Shown piece after piece: positions 1 through 6,596 of a stretch of DNA of 7,914 nucleotides. Where the stretch lies: the NCBI GenBank assembly GCA_030754475.1, contig JASMAE010000249.1, positions 1-7,914 of the forward strand. Reading direction: 5' to 3'. This DNA is from Rhodospirillales bacterium. GTDB lineage: Bacteria; Pseudomonadota; Alphaproteobacteria; Rhodospirillales; JASLLV01. The first letter of the stretch is position 1, and each line of letters starts with the position of its first letter. The position numbers were made by a program, and so were the translations under genes. Below the pieces are notes generated by a model, which saw only the letters and a program-made list of their open reading frames with translations, was not told the origin of the DNA and made no database searches.

Positions 1-1
1 A

Positions 2-1003
2 ACCACGGTGGACGAGCTTTCGCGCCTGGGCCTGCGCACGATCGGCGATCTCATGGGCCTCTCGCGCGCGCCGCTCGCCGCCCGCTTCGGCGAGACCGTG
101 ATTGCGCGTCTGGACCAGGCGCTGGGGGACAAGGGCGAGCCCATTTCGCCCCGGCGGCCGCCACCGGCCTTTCGCGTCCACCTCGCCTTCGCCGAGCCCC
201 TGCACTCCGGCGCGGACGTCGCCCGGGCGTTCGAAAAGCTGCTCGCCGAACTGTGCGCGCGGCTGGAGCTGGCGCACCAGGGCGCGCGGCGCATGGAGTT
301 CACGCTCTACCGGCTCGACGGGACGTGTGCGCGGGCCGACGTCGGCACCAGCCGGCCCGCGCGCGAGCCCGCCCATCTGGCGCGGCTGTTCGCCGAGAAG
401 CTGGTGGGGCTCGACGCCGGCTTCGGGACCGAGACGATGACGCTCGCCGCCACCGCCGTCGATACCCTTGCCGCCGGCCAGCTCGATCTGGCGCGCGCCA
501 CGCCCGAGGAGCGCGCGGCCGGCGCGGAGGCGAGCACCGCCCGACTGATCGACCGTCTGGGCAACCACTTGGGCCCCGGCAACGTCGTGCGCCTTCTGCC
601 GCGGGCCAGCCACATCCCGGAGCGGGCCTTTCGCGAGGTCTCCGCCCTCGCCCAACCCGACGCCGCCAGCGCGCACGCCGCGGCCGCCCCGCCGCGGCCG
701 CCCCGCCCGCTTCAGCTTCTGCCCTGGCCCGAGCCCATCGAGGTCATGGCGCCGGTCCCCGATGAAGCGCCGGTGATGTTCCGCTGGCGCCGCCGCCAGC
801 ATCGGGTGGCCCGCGCCGAGGGGCCCGAGCGCATCGGGCCCGAGTGGTGGCTGGAGGACGCGAACGAGCTTTCGTCTTCACACCGGATTCGCGACTACTA
901 CCGGGTGGAGAACGTGGATGGTCGGCGTTTCTGGGTCTACCGCGAAGGCCCCTACCGCCCCGGCGTCAGGCCGCGCTGGTACCTGCACGGGCTATTCGCA
1001 TGA
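2..1003 (+). CDS. imuB: ImuB, Y-family polymerase-like mutasome subunit (3' part, cut by left edge)
   Basis: ImuB is a catalytically inactive Y-family polymerase relative that bridges the DNA sliding clamp, ImuA and DnaE2 during SOS-induced translesion synthesis. The frame is open to the left edge, so the palm and fingers are missing and the GTG at position 8 is probably internal. Visible parts in order are a helix-hairpin-helix segment (VDELSRLGLRTIGDLMGLSR), a little-finger region (about 160-470), a clamp-motif-like QLDLA (479-493), an Ala/Pro-rich linker (about 655-715) and the typical ImuB C-terminal domain (about 715-1003). That domain contains RPLQLLPWPEPIEV, FRWRR, EGPERIGPEWW, RDYYRVE and the terminal PRWYLHGLFA. 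The gene lies 81 bp before dnaE2 on the same strand, the usual imuA-imuB-dnaE2 order. The identification rests on the C-terminal signature and the dnaE2 neighbour. Confidence 0.93.
   Translation, partial: TTVDELSRLGLRTIGDLMGLSRAPLAARFGETVIARLDQALGDKGEPISPRRPPPAFRVHLAFAEPLHSGADVARAFEKLLAELCARLELAHQGARRMEFTLYRLDGTCARADVGTSRPAREPAHLARLFAEKLVGLDAGFGTETMTLAATAVDTLAAGQLDLARATPEERAAGAEASTARLIDRLGNHLGPGNVVRLLPRASHIPERAFREVSALAQPDAASAHAAAAPPRPPRPLQLLPWPEPIEVMAPVPDEAPVMFRWRRRQHRVARAEGPERIGPEWWLEDANELSSSHRIRDYYRVENVDGRRFWVYREGPYRPGVRPRWYLHGLFA
677..704 (+). repeat. Perfect 14-bp tandem duplication inside imuB
   Basis: The unit GCCGCGGCCGCCCC occurs at 677-690 and again, identically, at 691-704. It codes for part of the Ala/Pro-rich linker between the little-finger region and the C-terminal domain. 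The unit is not a multiple of three, so the two copies are read in different frames. Low sequence complexity makes slippage the simplest origin. Confidence 0.8.
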
Positions 1004-1058
1004 GAACCGGATTTGCAGACACCGTCCGCCATCTCGGGAACCCGGACCTCCTTGGATC

Positions 1059-1091
1059 GAGGAACGGCGCCCCATGACCGCCCCATGACCG
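1059..1091 (+). promoter_or_regulatory. dnaE2 translation-initiation region with 11-bp duplication and mini-ORF
   Basis: A Shine-Dalgarno-like GAGGA lies at 1059-1063. The 11-mer CCCCATGACCG occurs twice in tandem (1070-1080 and 1081-1091), giving two ATGs, at 1074 and 1085. The first ATG is 10 nt after GAGGA, a workable spacing, but it reads only four codons (M-T-A-P) and stops at TGA 1086-1088. That stop overlaps the second ATG as ATGA. The second ATG opens dnaE2 but is 21 nt from GAGGA. Translation of dnaE2 may therefore depend on termination and re-initiation. The sequence facts are certain; the coupling is inferred. Confidence 0.65.
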
Positions 1092-4000
1092 CCTATGCCG
1101 AGCTGCAGGCAAGCAGCAACTTCAGTTTCCTAAGGGGCGCCTCGCACCCCGAGGAGCTGGTGGCGCGCGCCGCCGAGCTCGGGCACGGGGCCATCGCCAT
1201 CGCCGACCGCAACACGCTCGCAGGCGTGGTCCGGGCGCATACCGCCGCCAAGGCGGCCGGCATCAAACTCGTGATCGGCAGCCGCCTCGATTTCACGGAC
1301 GGCGCCCCAAGCCTGCTTCTCTTTCCCACCGACCGCACGGCTTATGGCCGGCTTTCGCGCCTGCTCACGCTGGGCAAGCGGCGCGCAGCCAAGGGCGCGT
1401 GCGCGCTGACACTCGACGACGTCATCGAGGGTGAAGTTTTCGCCCGGGGCGCCGGCCAGATGGCGATCGCGGTGCCGCCGCGGGTTCCGGACGCCGCCTT
1501 TGCCACGACGCTCGGGCGATTGCGCGACGCCTTCGGACGCAGGCTCTCTCTCGCCGCGCAGCATCTCTGTCGCGGCGACGACGCCCGACGGCTGGCGGCG
1601 CTCGCCGATCTCGCCGAGAGCCGCCGGGTCCCGCTGGTGGCGACCAACGACGTGCACGCGCACATCCCCGAACGACGGCCGCTCCACGATGCGCTCACGT
1701 GCATCCGCGAGCACTGCACCATCTTCGAGGCGGGCTTTCGCCTGGCCGCCAACGCGGAGCGGCACTTGAAGCCGGCGACCGAGATGGCGCGGCTCTTCCG
1801 CGCCCACCCGGCGGCTCTCGCGCGCACCATGGAGATCGCCGGTGCGTGCGCCTTCAGCCTGGACGAGCTCCGCTACGAATATCCCGTCGATCCGGTGCCG
1901 GGCGGACGCACGCCGCAAGACGAGCTGACCCGCCTCGCCCACGCCGGCGCCGCCGAGCGCTATCCCAAAGGCGTTCCCACCAAGATCACCGCCCAGATTG
2001 CCCACGAGCTCGCGCTCATAGGCCAGCTCGGCTATGCGCCCTACTTCCTGACCGTCCACGATATCGTCCGGTTCGCGCAAGGCCGCGGAATCCTGTGCCA
2101 GGGCCGGGGTTCGGCGGCCAACTCGGCGGTCTGCTATTGCCTCGGCATCACGGCGGTCGATCCCAACCGCATCGATCTCTTGTTCGAGCGCTTCGTCAGC
2201 GCCGAGAGGGACGAGCCGCCGGACATCGACGTGGATTTCGAGCACGAGCGGCGCGAAGAGGTCATCCAGTACGTCTACGGGAAATACGGCCGCGAGCGCG
2301 CCGGCATGACCGCCACCACCATCACCTATCGGACCAAGAGCGCCATCCGCGAGGTCGGCAAGGCGATGGGGCTGAGCGAGGACGCGATCCTCGCGCTCCA
2401 GGGCGCGTCGTGGCGGCGCGCGCGCGAAGACGTCACGGACGCCCGCGTCCGCGAGGCGGGCCTTGATCCGGACGCGCGCACCGTGCGCCTGACCCGCGCC
2501 CTGGTCGCGGAGCTGGTTGGCTTTCCGCGCCACCTCTCGCAGCACACCGGCGGCATGGTGATGACCCGGGGACCCTTGTGCGAGATGGTGCCCATCGAGA
2601 ACGCGGCCATGAAGGACCGGACGGTCATCGAGTGGAACAAGGACGATCTCGACCAACTCGGAATCCTCAAGATAGATATCCTCGGCCTCGGCATGCTGAC
2701 GTGCGTGCGCAAGGCTTTCGCGCTGCTCGCGCGCCACCACGACCGACCGCTTGCGCTCGCCACCGTGCCGGCCGAGGACGCGGCCGTCTACGAAATGCTG
2801 TGCCGGGCCGATTCGGTGGGCGTCTTCCAGGTGGAAAGCCGGGCGCAGATGAGCATGCTGCCGCGCCTCAAGCCCCGCAACTTCTACGACCTGGTGATCG
2901 AGGTGGCGATCGTCCGGCCCGGGCCCATCCAGGGCGACATGGTGCACCATTACCTGCGCCGCCGCGCCGGCATCGAAGCGGTGAACTATCCGTCCGAGGA
3001 TTTGCGCCAGGTGCTGGACAAGACCTTGGGCGTGCCGCTCTTCCAGGAGCAGGCCATGAAGATCGCCATCGTCGCCGCCGGCTTCACCCCGGCCGAGGCC
3101 GACGGCTTGCGCCGGGCCATGGCCAGCTTCCGCCGCTTCGGCCACATCCACGGCTTCGAGACGCGCTTCATCGATGGCATGCTGGCGCGCGGCTACGCCC
3201 GCGACTTCGCCGAGCGCTGCTTCAAGCAGATCGAGGGCTTTTCCGATTACGGCTTTCCGGAATCGCACGCCGCCAGCTTCGCGCTTCTGGTCTACGTCTC
3301 CGCCTGGTTGAAGTGCCACTATCCGCACGTTTTCGCCTGCGCGCTCTTGAACAGCCAGCCCATGGGTTTCTATGCGCCGGCCCAGATCGTCCGCGATTTG
3401 CGCGAGCACGGCGCCGAGGTGCGGCCCGTGGACGTGAACGCGAGCGATTGGGACTGCACGCTCGAGCCGGGCGAAGGCGGGATGGCGTTGCGACTCGGTT
3501 TGCGCCAGGTCAAGGGGCTGACGCGCGACGCCGCCGAGACCATCGTCCGGGCCCGAGGCGCGGGCTATCCGGCGCTCGCGCAACTGTGGCGACGGACCGG
3601 GCTCGGCAAGGCGGCGCTCGCCACACTGGCCCGGGCCGACGCCTTCGCGTCACTGGGCTTGGGCCGGCGTCAGGCCCTGTGGGGGGTCCACGGCCTGAAC
3701 GAGGACGCGCTGCCGCTGTTCGATCGCGGCGGCGGCGGGCAGATCGCGCACGAGCCCGCCGTCGTCCTGCCGCCCATGGCCTTGGGCGAAGAAGTGGCCG
3801 AGGACTACCGCGCGGTCCGACTCTCGCTCAGGCGCCACCCCATGGCGTTCCTGCGCGACGATCTCGGATCCCGAGGATACACGCGCGCGGCCGAACTCGC
3901 GCACATCCCCCACGGCCGGTCCGTCAAGGTTGCCGGCCTGGTGACCGCGCGCCAGCGTCCGGGCAGCGCCAACGGCGTCATCTTCGCCACCATCGAAGAC

Positions 4001-4246
4001 GAGACCGGCGTCGCCAACCTGATCGTCTGGCCCGCCGTCTTCGAAAAGTTCCGCAAGGCCGTGCTGGGCGCCTCGGTCCTCGGCGTCGCCGGACGCGTGC
4101 AGCGCGAAGGCATCGTCATCCACGTGCTCGCCGAGAAGGTACTCGATCTCACCGCCCTGCTCGGGCGCCTCGACGACGGCGCCCCCGTCCCGGCCCCAGC
4201 AAAGGCGCGAACCTCGCTCCGGCTCGCCTCGCGCGACTTCCATTGA
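1085..4246 (+). CDS. dnaE2: Error-prone DNA polymerase DnaE2 (C-family)
   Basis: DnaE2 is the C-family polymerase of the SOS mutasome; with ImuA/ImuB it copies past DNA lesions at a cost in mutations. From ATG 1085 the protein is 1053 residues, near the usual length. In order it has an N-terminal PHP domain (YAELQASSNFSFLRGASHPEEL from residue 3), GRGSAANS near residue 340, the catalytic PDIDVDF at 379-385 (Asp380 and Asp382), the third catalytic acid Asp531 in KIDILGLGML, and GFPESHAASFALL near 725. A helix-hairpin-helix-like region lies near 800-830, LPLF at 876-879, and an OB-fold at about 947-1020. All three metal-binding aspartates are present, so the enzyme should be active. A TTG at 1013 would add 24 residues without family-like sequence, so ATG 1085 is preferred, although its ribosome-site spacing is unusual. 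No LexA box was found in the 81-bp gap from imuB; co-transcription is likely. Confidence 0.97.
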   Translation: MTAYAELQASSNFSFLRGASHPEELVARAAELGHGAIAIADRNTLAGVVRAHTAAKAAGIKLVIGSRLDFTDGAPSLLLFPTDRTAYGRLSRLLTLGKRRAAKGACALTLDDVIEGEVFARGAGQMAIAVPPRVPDAAFATTLGRLRDAFGRRLSLAAQHLCRGDDARRLAALADLAESRRVPLVATNDVHAHIPERRPLHDALTCIREHCTIFEAGFRLAANAERHLKPATEMARLFRAHPAALARTMEIAGACAFSLDELRYEYPVDPVPGGRTPQDELTRLAHAGAAERYPKGVPTKITAQIAHELALIGQLGYAPYFLTVHDIVRFAQGRGILCQGRGSAANSAVCYCLGITAVDPNRIDLLFERFVSAERDEPPDIDVDFEHERREEVIQYVYGKYGRERAGMTATTITYRTKSAIREVGKAMGLSEDAILALQGASWRRAREDVTDARVREAGLDPDARTVRLTRALVAELVGFPRHLSQHTGGMVMTRGPLCEMVPIENAAMKDRTVIEWNKDDLDQLGILKIDILGLGMLTCVRKAFALLARHHDRPLALATVPAEDAAVYEMLCRADSVGVFQVESRAQMSMLPRLKPRNFYDLVIEVAIVRPGPIQGDMVHHYLRRRAGIEAVNYPSEDLRQVLDKTLGVPLFQEQAMKIAIVAAGFTPAEADGLRRAMASFRRFGHIHGFETRFIDGMLARGYARDFAERCFKQIEGFSDYGFPESHAASFALLVYVSAWLKCHYPHVFACALLNSQPMGFYAPAQIVRDLREHGAEVRPVDVNASDWDCTLEPGEGGMALRLGLRQVKGLTRDAAETIVRARGAGYPALAQLWRRTGLGKAALATLARADAFASLGLGRRQALWGVHGLNEDALPLFDRGGGGQIAHEPAVVLPPMALGEEVAEDYRAVRLSLRRHPMAFLRDDLGSRGYTRAAELAHIPHGRSVKVAGLVTARQRPGSANGVIFATIEDETGVANLIVWPAVFEKFRKAVLGASVLGVAGRVQREGIVIHVLAEKVLDLTALLGRLDDGAPVPAPAKARTSLRLASRDFH

Positions 4247-4271
4247 GCGGACGCACGTGAGCGGACGCAGG
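4244..4271 (+). repeat. 14-bp tandem duplication spanning the dnaE2 stop codon
   Basis: TGAGCGGACGCACG (4244-4257) is followed directly by TGAGCGGACGCAGG (4258-4271), 13 of 14 bases identical. The first TGA is the dnaE2 stop. The unit probably arose by slippage or short-repeat duplication and lies just before the stem-loop. Confidence 0.75.
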
Positions 4272-4293
4272 CGCCGGGTACGGAAACCCGGCG
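4272..4293. terminator. Stem-loop between convergent dnaE2 and hydrolase genes
   Basis: CGCCGGGT (4272-4279) and ACCCGGCG (4286-4293) form a perfect 8-bp GC-rich stem with a six-base loop (ACGGAA). It lies 26 bp past the dnaE2 stop, and the minus-strand hydrolase transcript would also read into it. There is no U-run on either side, so it is not a classic intrinsic terminator. It may aid Rho-independent pausing or protect a 3' end. Confidence 0.45.
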
Positions 4294-4299
4294 AAAGAA

Positions 4300-4395
4300 T
4301 CATTCGCGATACATGGCGTCCAGAAGGGGCCTGCACGCGAGCGCGTGGGTGACGCGGTTCTCCGGCTGCCCGTATTGGTCGAAGACGTTGCGCAT
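4300..4395 (-). pseudogene. Orphan N-terminal gene fragment, 31 codons (MRNVFDQYGQPENR...)
   Basis: A minus-strand ORF begins at ATG 4395-4393 and ends at TGA 4302-4300. It encodes 31 residues, beginning MRNVFDQYGQPENRVTHAL and ending PLLDAMYRE. The beginning looks to me like the conserved opening (FDQY-QPENR-THAL) of a family of much longer uncharacterised bacterial proteins; this is memory, not a search. If so, only the start survives here. A purine-rich GGAAAGGG lies 8 nt before the ATG. It starts 42 bp after the hydrolase stop on the same strand. It could instead be a genuine small protein or chance coding, but the rest of this 191-bp gap shows no other coding signal. Confidence 0.45.
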
Positions 4396-4437
4396 GTCTG
4401 CCCTTTCCGCCCGTGGACCGACGAAAATTACAAGCAA

Positions 4438-5697
4438 TTACGAGGACTCCGCCTCTCTTTCCCGCGTCACGATCTGTACCTCGGAATGCAGCGTGCGGTG
4501 CACCGGGCATTTGTCGGCGATTTCGATGAGCCGGGCGCGCTCGTCGGCGCTTAGTGCGCCGGTAAGCTCGATCTCGCGCTCGATCCGGTCGATCCGGCCT
4601 TCGCGGGTCTCGCATTCGGCGCAGTCTGCGGCGTGGATCTTTTCGTGGCGCAGCCGCACGGTCGCGCGATCGAGCGCCATCTTCTTGCGCCCAGCGTACA
4701 TCCTCAGCGTCATGGTGGTGCACGCGCCGAGCGCGGCCGAGAGAAGCTCGTAAGGGCTCGGCCCGGCGTCCGCGCCGCCGAGGCTCGCCGGCTCGTCGGC
4801 CACAAACGCATGGCGGCCGCCGAACGAGATCGATTGCGTCAACCCGCCCGCCCCCGATTCGGCGACCACAACCTCGTCCGATCCGGCGCGCGGTGGCGCG
4901 AATGCCTCGCTTGCGGGCGCCGGCCCGAGGTAGCGCTCGGCCCAGGCGGCGGTCACCTGGGCGACGTAGATCGCGTCCTCGTGCTTGGACAAAAGGTGGT
5001 CGGCGTCGTCCAGTGAAACGAAGCTTTTGGGGTGCTTCGCCGCTTGGAAGATGCGGGCTGCATTGTCGATCCCGACGACCGTATCGCGGGGCGCGTGGAA
5101 CACGAGCAACGCCTTTCCGAGGCCGGCGATGTCGCCTTCGAGCTTGCGCGCCTCGATGTCTTCCAGAAACTGCTTCTTGATGCGGAAGGGCCTACCCACC
5201 AGCAGGACTTCCGCTTCGCCGCGGGCTTCGATCTCGGCGCGGGAGTCTGCCATGTGATGAGCGACGTGGGCGGGTTCCGCCGGCGCGCCGATGGTGACGA
5301 CGGCCTCAGCCTCCGGCACGCGCGACGCCGCGGCAAGCACCGCCGCGCCGCCGAGGCTGTGGCCGACAAGAAGTTTCGGCGCGGCGTACCCGGCGCGCAA
5401 GAAATCCGCGGCCGCCACCAGGTCGTCGATGTTGGACGAGAAATTGGTGTTCGCGAATTCGCCTTCGCTGCTGCCGAGGCCCGTGAAATCGAACCTGAGC
5501 ACCGCGATCCCGTGCTCGGTCAACGCGGCAGCGATCCGAGACGCCGCGAAGATGTCCTTGGTACAGGTGAAACAGTGGGCGAACAAAGCGTATGCAATGG
5601 GCGTTCCCGGCGGCGTGTCGAGCCGTGCCGCCAGGGCCTCGCCGCCGGAACCGGCAAACGTGATCCGTTCCGTCTTCCCTGCCGTCTTCCCTGCCAT
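4438..5697 (-). CDS. Bifunctional alpha/beta hydrolase-OsmC family protein
   Basis: This is a 419-residue fusion. Residues 1 to about 258 are an alpha/beta hydrolase: the nucleophile elbow is GHSLGG (112-117, Ser114), and Asp205 and His234 are well placed to complete the triad. Residues about 270-419 are an OsmC domain with its two redox cysteines, Cys326 (ALGAC) and Cys397 (KCPVHRTL), plus a C-A-E-C motif at 359-362. OsmC/Ohr proteins reduce organic hydroperoxides by cysteine thiol chemistry. The hydrolase substrate is unknown; esterase or thioesterase action is an inference. No signal peptide is seen, so it is probably cytosolic. ATG 5697 is chosen because GGGAGGAGGAG immediately precedes it and the hydrolase fold begins just after. 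The frame stays open upstream to 5889, but that part is Arg/Ala-rich and unlike the family. Such fusions are known in proteobacteria; the gene is convergent with dnaE2 and divergent from nudF. Confidence 0.93.
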   Translation of the reverse strand: MAGKTAGKTERITFAGSGGEALAARLDTPPGTPIAYALFAHCFTCTKDIFAASRIAAALTEHGIAVLRFDFTGLGSSEGEFANTNFSSNIDDLVAAADFLRAGYAAPKLLVGHSLGGAAVLAAASRVPEAEAVVTIGAPAEPAHVAHHMADSRAEIEARGEAEVLLVGRPFRIKKQFLEDIEARKLEGDIAGLGKALLVFHAPRDTVVGIDNAARIFQAAKHPKSFVSLDDADHLLSKHEDAIYVAQVTAAWAERYLGPAPASEAFAPPRAGSDEVVVAESGAGGLTQSISFGGRHAFVADEPASLGGADAGPSPYELLSAALGACTTMTLRMYAGRKKMALDRATVRLRHEKIHAADCAECETREGRIDRIEREIELTGALSADERARLIEIADKCPVHRTLHSEVQIVTREREAESS

Positions 5698-5717
5698 CTC
5701 CTCCTCCCTTCCCTCTC
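5698..5717 (-). promoter_or_regulatory. Strong ribosome-binding site of the hydrolase-OsmC gene
   Basis: On the minus strand GGGAAGGGAGGAGGAG runs directly into the ATG at 5697. It offers several overlapping Shine-Dalgarno matches (GGAGG) and fixes the start against the longer open frame upstream. Confidence 0.75.
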
Positions 5718-5759
5718 GTGTGCGCACACATCTTAACCGCGCCGATCGACATCGGTCAG
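5718..5759 (-). promoter_or_regulatory. Candidate promoter with two palindromic operators for the hydrolase-OsmC gene
   Basis: Read on the minus strand, CTGACC (5759-5754) could serve as -35 and TAAGAT (5735-5730) as -10, with an 18-bp spacer; each matches the sigma-70 consensus at four of six positions. A perfect 12-bp palindrome, GTGTGCGCACAC (5718-5729), abuts the -10 on its downstream side and would cover the transcription start. A second inverted repeat, CCGATCGACATCGG (5742-5755), sits in the spacer. This geometry suits repression. The sites do not resemble the AT-rich OhrR operator. The promoter is inferred; the palindromes are directly visible. Confidence 0.4.
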
Positions 5760-5796
5760 TCCGCTCGCCTGCGCGCTCCTCCAGGATGGGCGTCGT

Positions 5797-5853
5797 CTTT
5801 CGTGCCGCGCGCCGCACCCGAAGGGCGCGCGCCGCCTTTCGTGCCGCGCGCCG
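5797..5853. repeat. 18-bp perfect direct repeat in the divergent intergenic region
   Basis: CTTTCGTGCCGCGCGCCG occurs at 5797-5814 and 5836-5853, identical over 18 bp and starting 39 bp apart. Between the copies is the palindrome GGCGCGCGCC (5824-5833). The repeats lie 104-161 bp upstream of the nudF start and 100 bp or more from the hydrolase start. They could bind a regulator or be a duplication remnant. The rest of this 260-bp gap (5698-5957) shows no gene. Confidence 0.6.
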
Positions 5854-5957
5854 GCGGCTATCGGGCGCACGCGACCGCCGACTCGACAAAACATGCGCCT
5901 TCGATCACAAAAGAAGCCACCACCCGCGCCGAGCCGATCCGCCTTCCGGGAGCCTTC

Positions 5958-6596
5958 ATGACCGAAGACGACGTCGAGATCATCGAAAAGACGACGCCCT
6001 TCAAAGGGTATTTCCAGGTCGATCGCTATCGCCTGCGTCACCGGCTGTTCGACGGTGGGTGGAGCGATTCGATGACGCGCGAGGTGTTCGAGCGCAGCCA
6101 CGCCACCGCCGTCCTGCCCTATGACGCCGACCTCGACACCCTCGTGCTAATCGAGCAATTTCGATCCGGTGCGCACGCCGCTTTGCAATCGCCGCTGTGC
6201 GCCGGGTATCACGGATCCTGGCTGGTGGAATGCGTCGCCGGGATCATCGAAGAGGGCGAGACGCCGGAAGATGTGGCCTACCGCGAGATGATAGAGGAGA
6301 CGGGGTGCCGCCTCACCGACCTCGTTTCGGTGTGCCGTTACCTGGTGAGCCCCGGAGGTTCCTCGGAAACCGTGTTCGTCTTCTGCGGTCGCGTCGACGC
6401 CTCGAACGCAGGCGGCATCCACGGACTCGTCCACGAGCAAGAGGATCTGCGCGTGTTCACCGTTGCGCCCGAGGACGCGTTCGCGCTCCTCGATTCAGGC
6501 GCGATCGTCAACGCCATGACCATCATCGCGCTGCAGTGGTTCCGGGCGAACCATGCCCAGTTGCGCCAACGTTGGCGCAACCCCGCGGGAAGCTGA
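5958..6596 (+). CDS. nudF: ADP-ribose pyrophosphatase, NudF/TrgB-type Nudix hydrolase
   Basis: The enzyme should hydrolyse ADP-ribose, and perhaps related nucleotide sugars, to AMP and a sugar phosphate in the cytosol. The 212-residue length matches NudF. A perfect Nudix box lies at residues 95-117 (G-x5-E-x7-REMIEETGC), with metal-binding glutamates in REMIEE. The family segments FKGYFQVDRYRLRHRLFDGG, REVFERSHATAVLPYD and LVLIEQFR precede it. After it come SPGGSSE (131-137), the HEQEDLRV segment with Glu162 as likely general base, and the C-terminal IIALQWF. ATG 5958 is preferred: GGGAG lies just upstream and family homology starts a few residues in. The frame is open back to a GTG at 5718, but that extension is low-complexity. 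The stop TGA overlaps an ATG at 6596 and lies inside the longer reading of cysK, so the two genes are probably one operon. TrgB is the Rhodobacter name for this family member. Confidence 0.93.
   Translation: MTEDDVEIIEKTTPFKGYFQVDRYRLRHRLFDGGWSDSMTREVFERSHATAVLPYDADLDTLVLIEQFRSGAHAALQSPLCAGYHGSWLVECVAGIIEEGETPEDVAYREMIEETGCRLTDLVSVCRYLVSPGGSSETVFVFCGRVDASNAGGIHGLVHEQEDLRVFTVAPEDAFALLDSGAIVNAMTIIALQWFRANHAQLRQRWRNPAGS

Noticed and set aside
1004..1084. LexA operator between imuB and dnaE2
   Set aside because: GAAC occurs near 1037 and GGAAC near 1061, but no GTTC-N7-GTTC or its complement at the correct spacing was found; regulation is more likely upstream of imuA.
1130..3583. Very long open frame on the minus strand opposite dnaE2 (817 codons)
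   Set aside because: It lies fully within dnaE2, is rich in His/Arg/Ala/Gly as expected from the complement of GC-biased codons, and shows no domain-like motifs. It is a GC-rich shadow.
2578..4260. 560-codon plus-strand frame overlapping dnaE2
   Set aside because: Arg/Pro/Ala-rich out-of-frame reading of a clearly conserved polymerase; no family motifs.
5698..5889. 64-residue N-terminal extension of the hydrolase-OsmC protein
   Set aside because: Strong ribosome-binding sequence right before ATG 5697, and the extension is Arg/Ala-rich without family similarity.
5881..5925. Sigma-70 promoter for nudF (TCGACA near 5883)
   Set aside because: There is a slightly AT-richer patch, but no acceptable -10 at 16-18 bp; too weak to annotate.
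5718..5957. 80-residue N-terminal extension of NudF from a GTG
   Set aside because: NudF homology begins just after ATG 5958, which has GGGAG upstream; total length from 5958 matches the family. The extension is low complexity, though its repeated F-V-P-R-A is noted.
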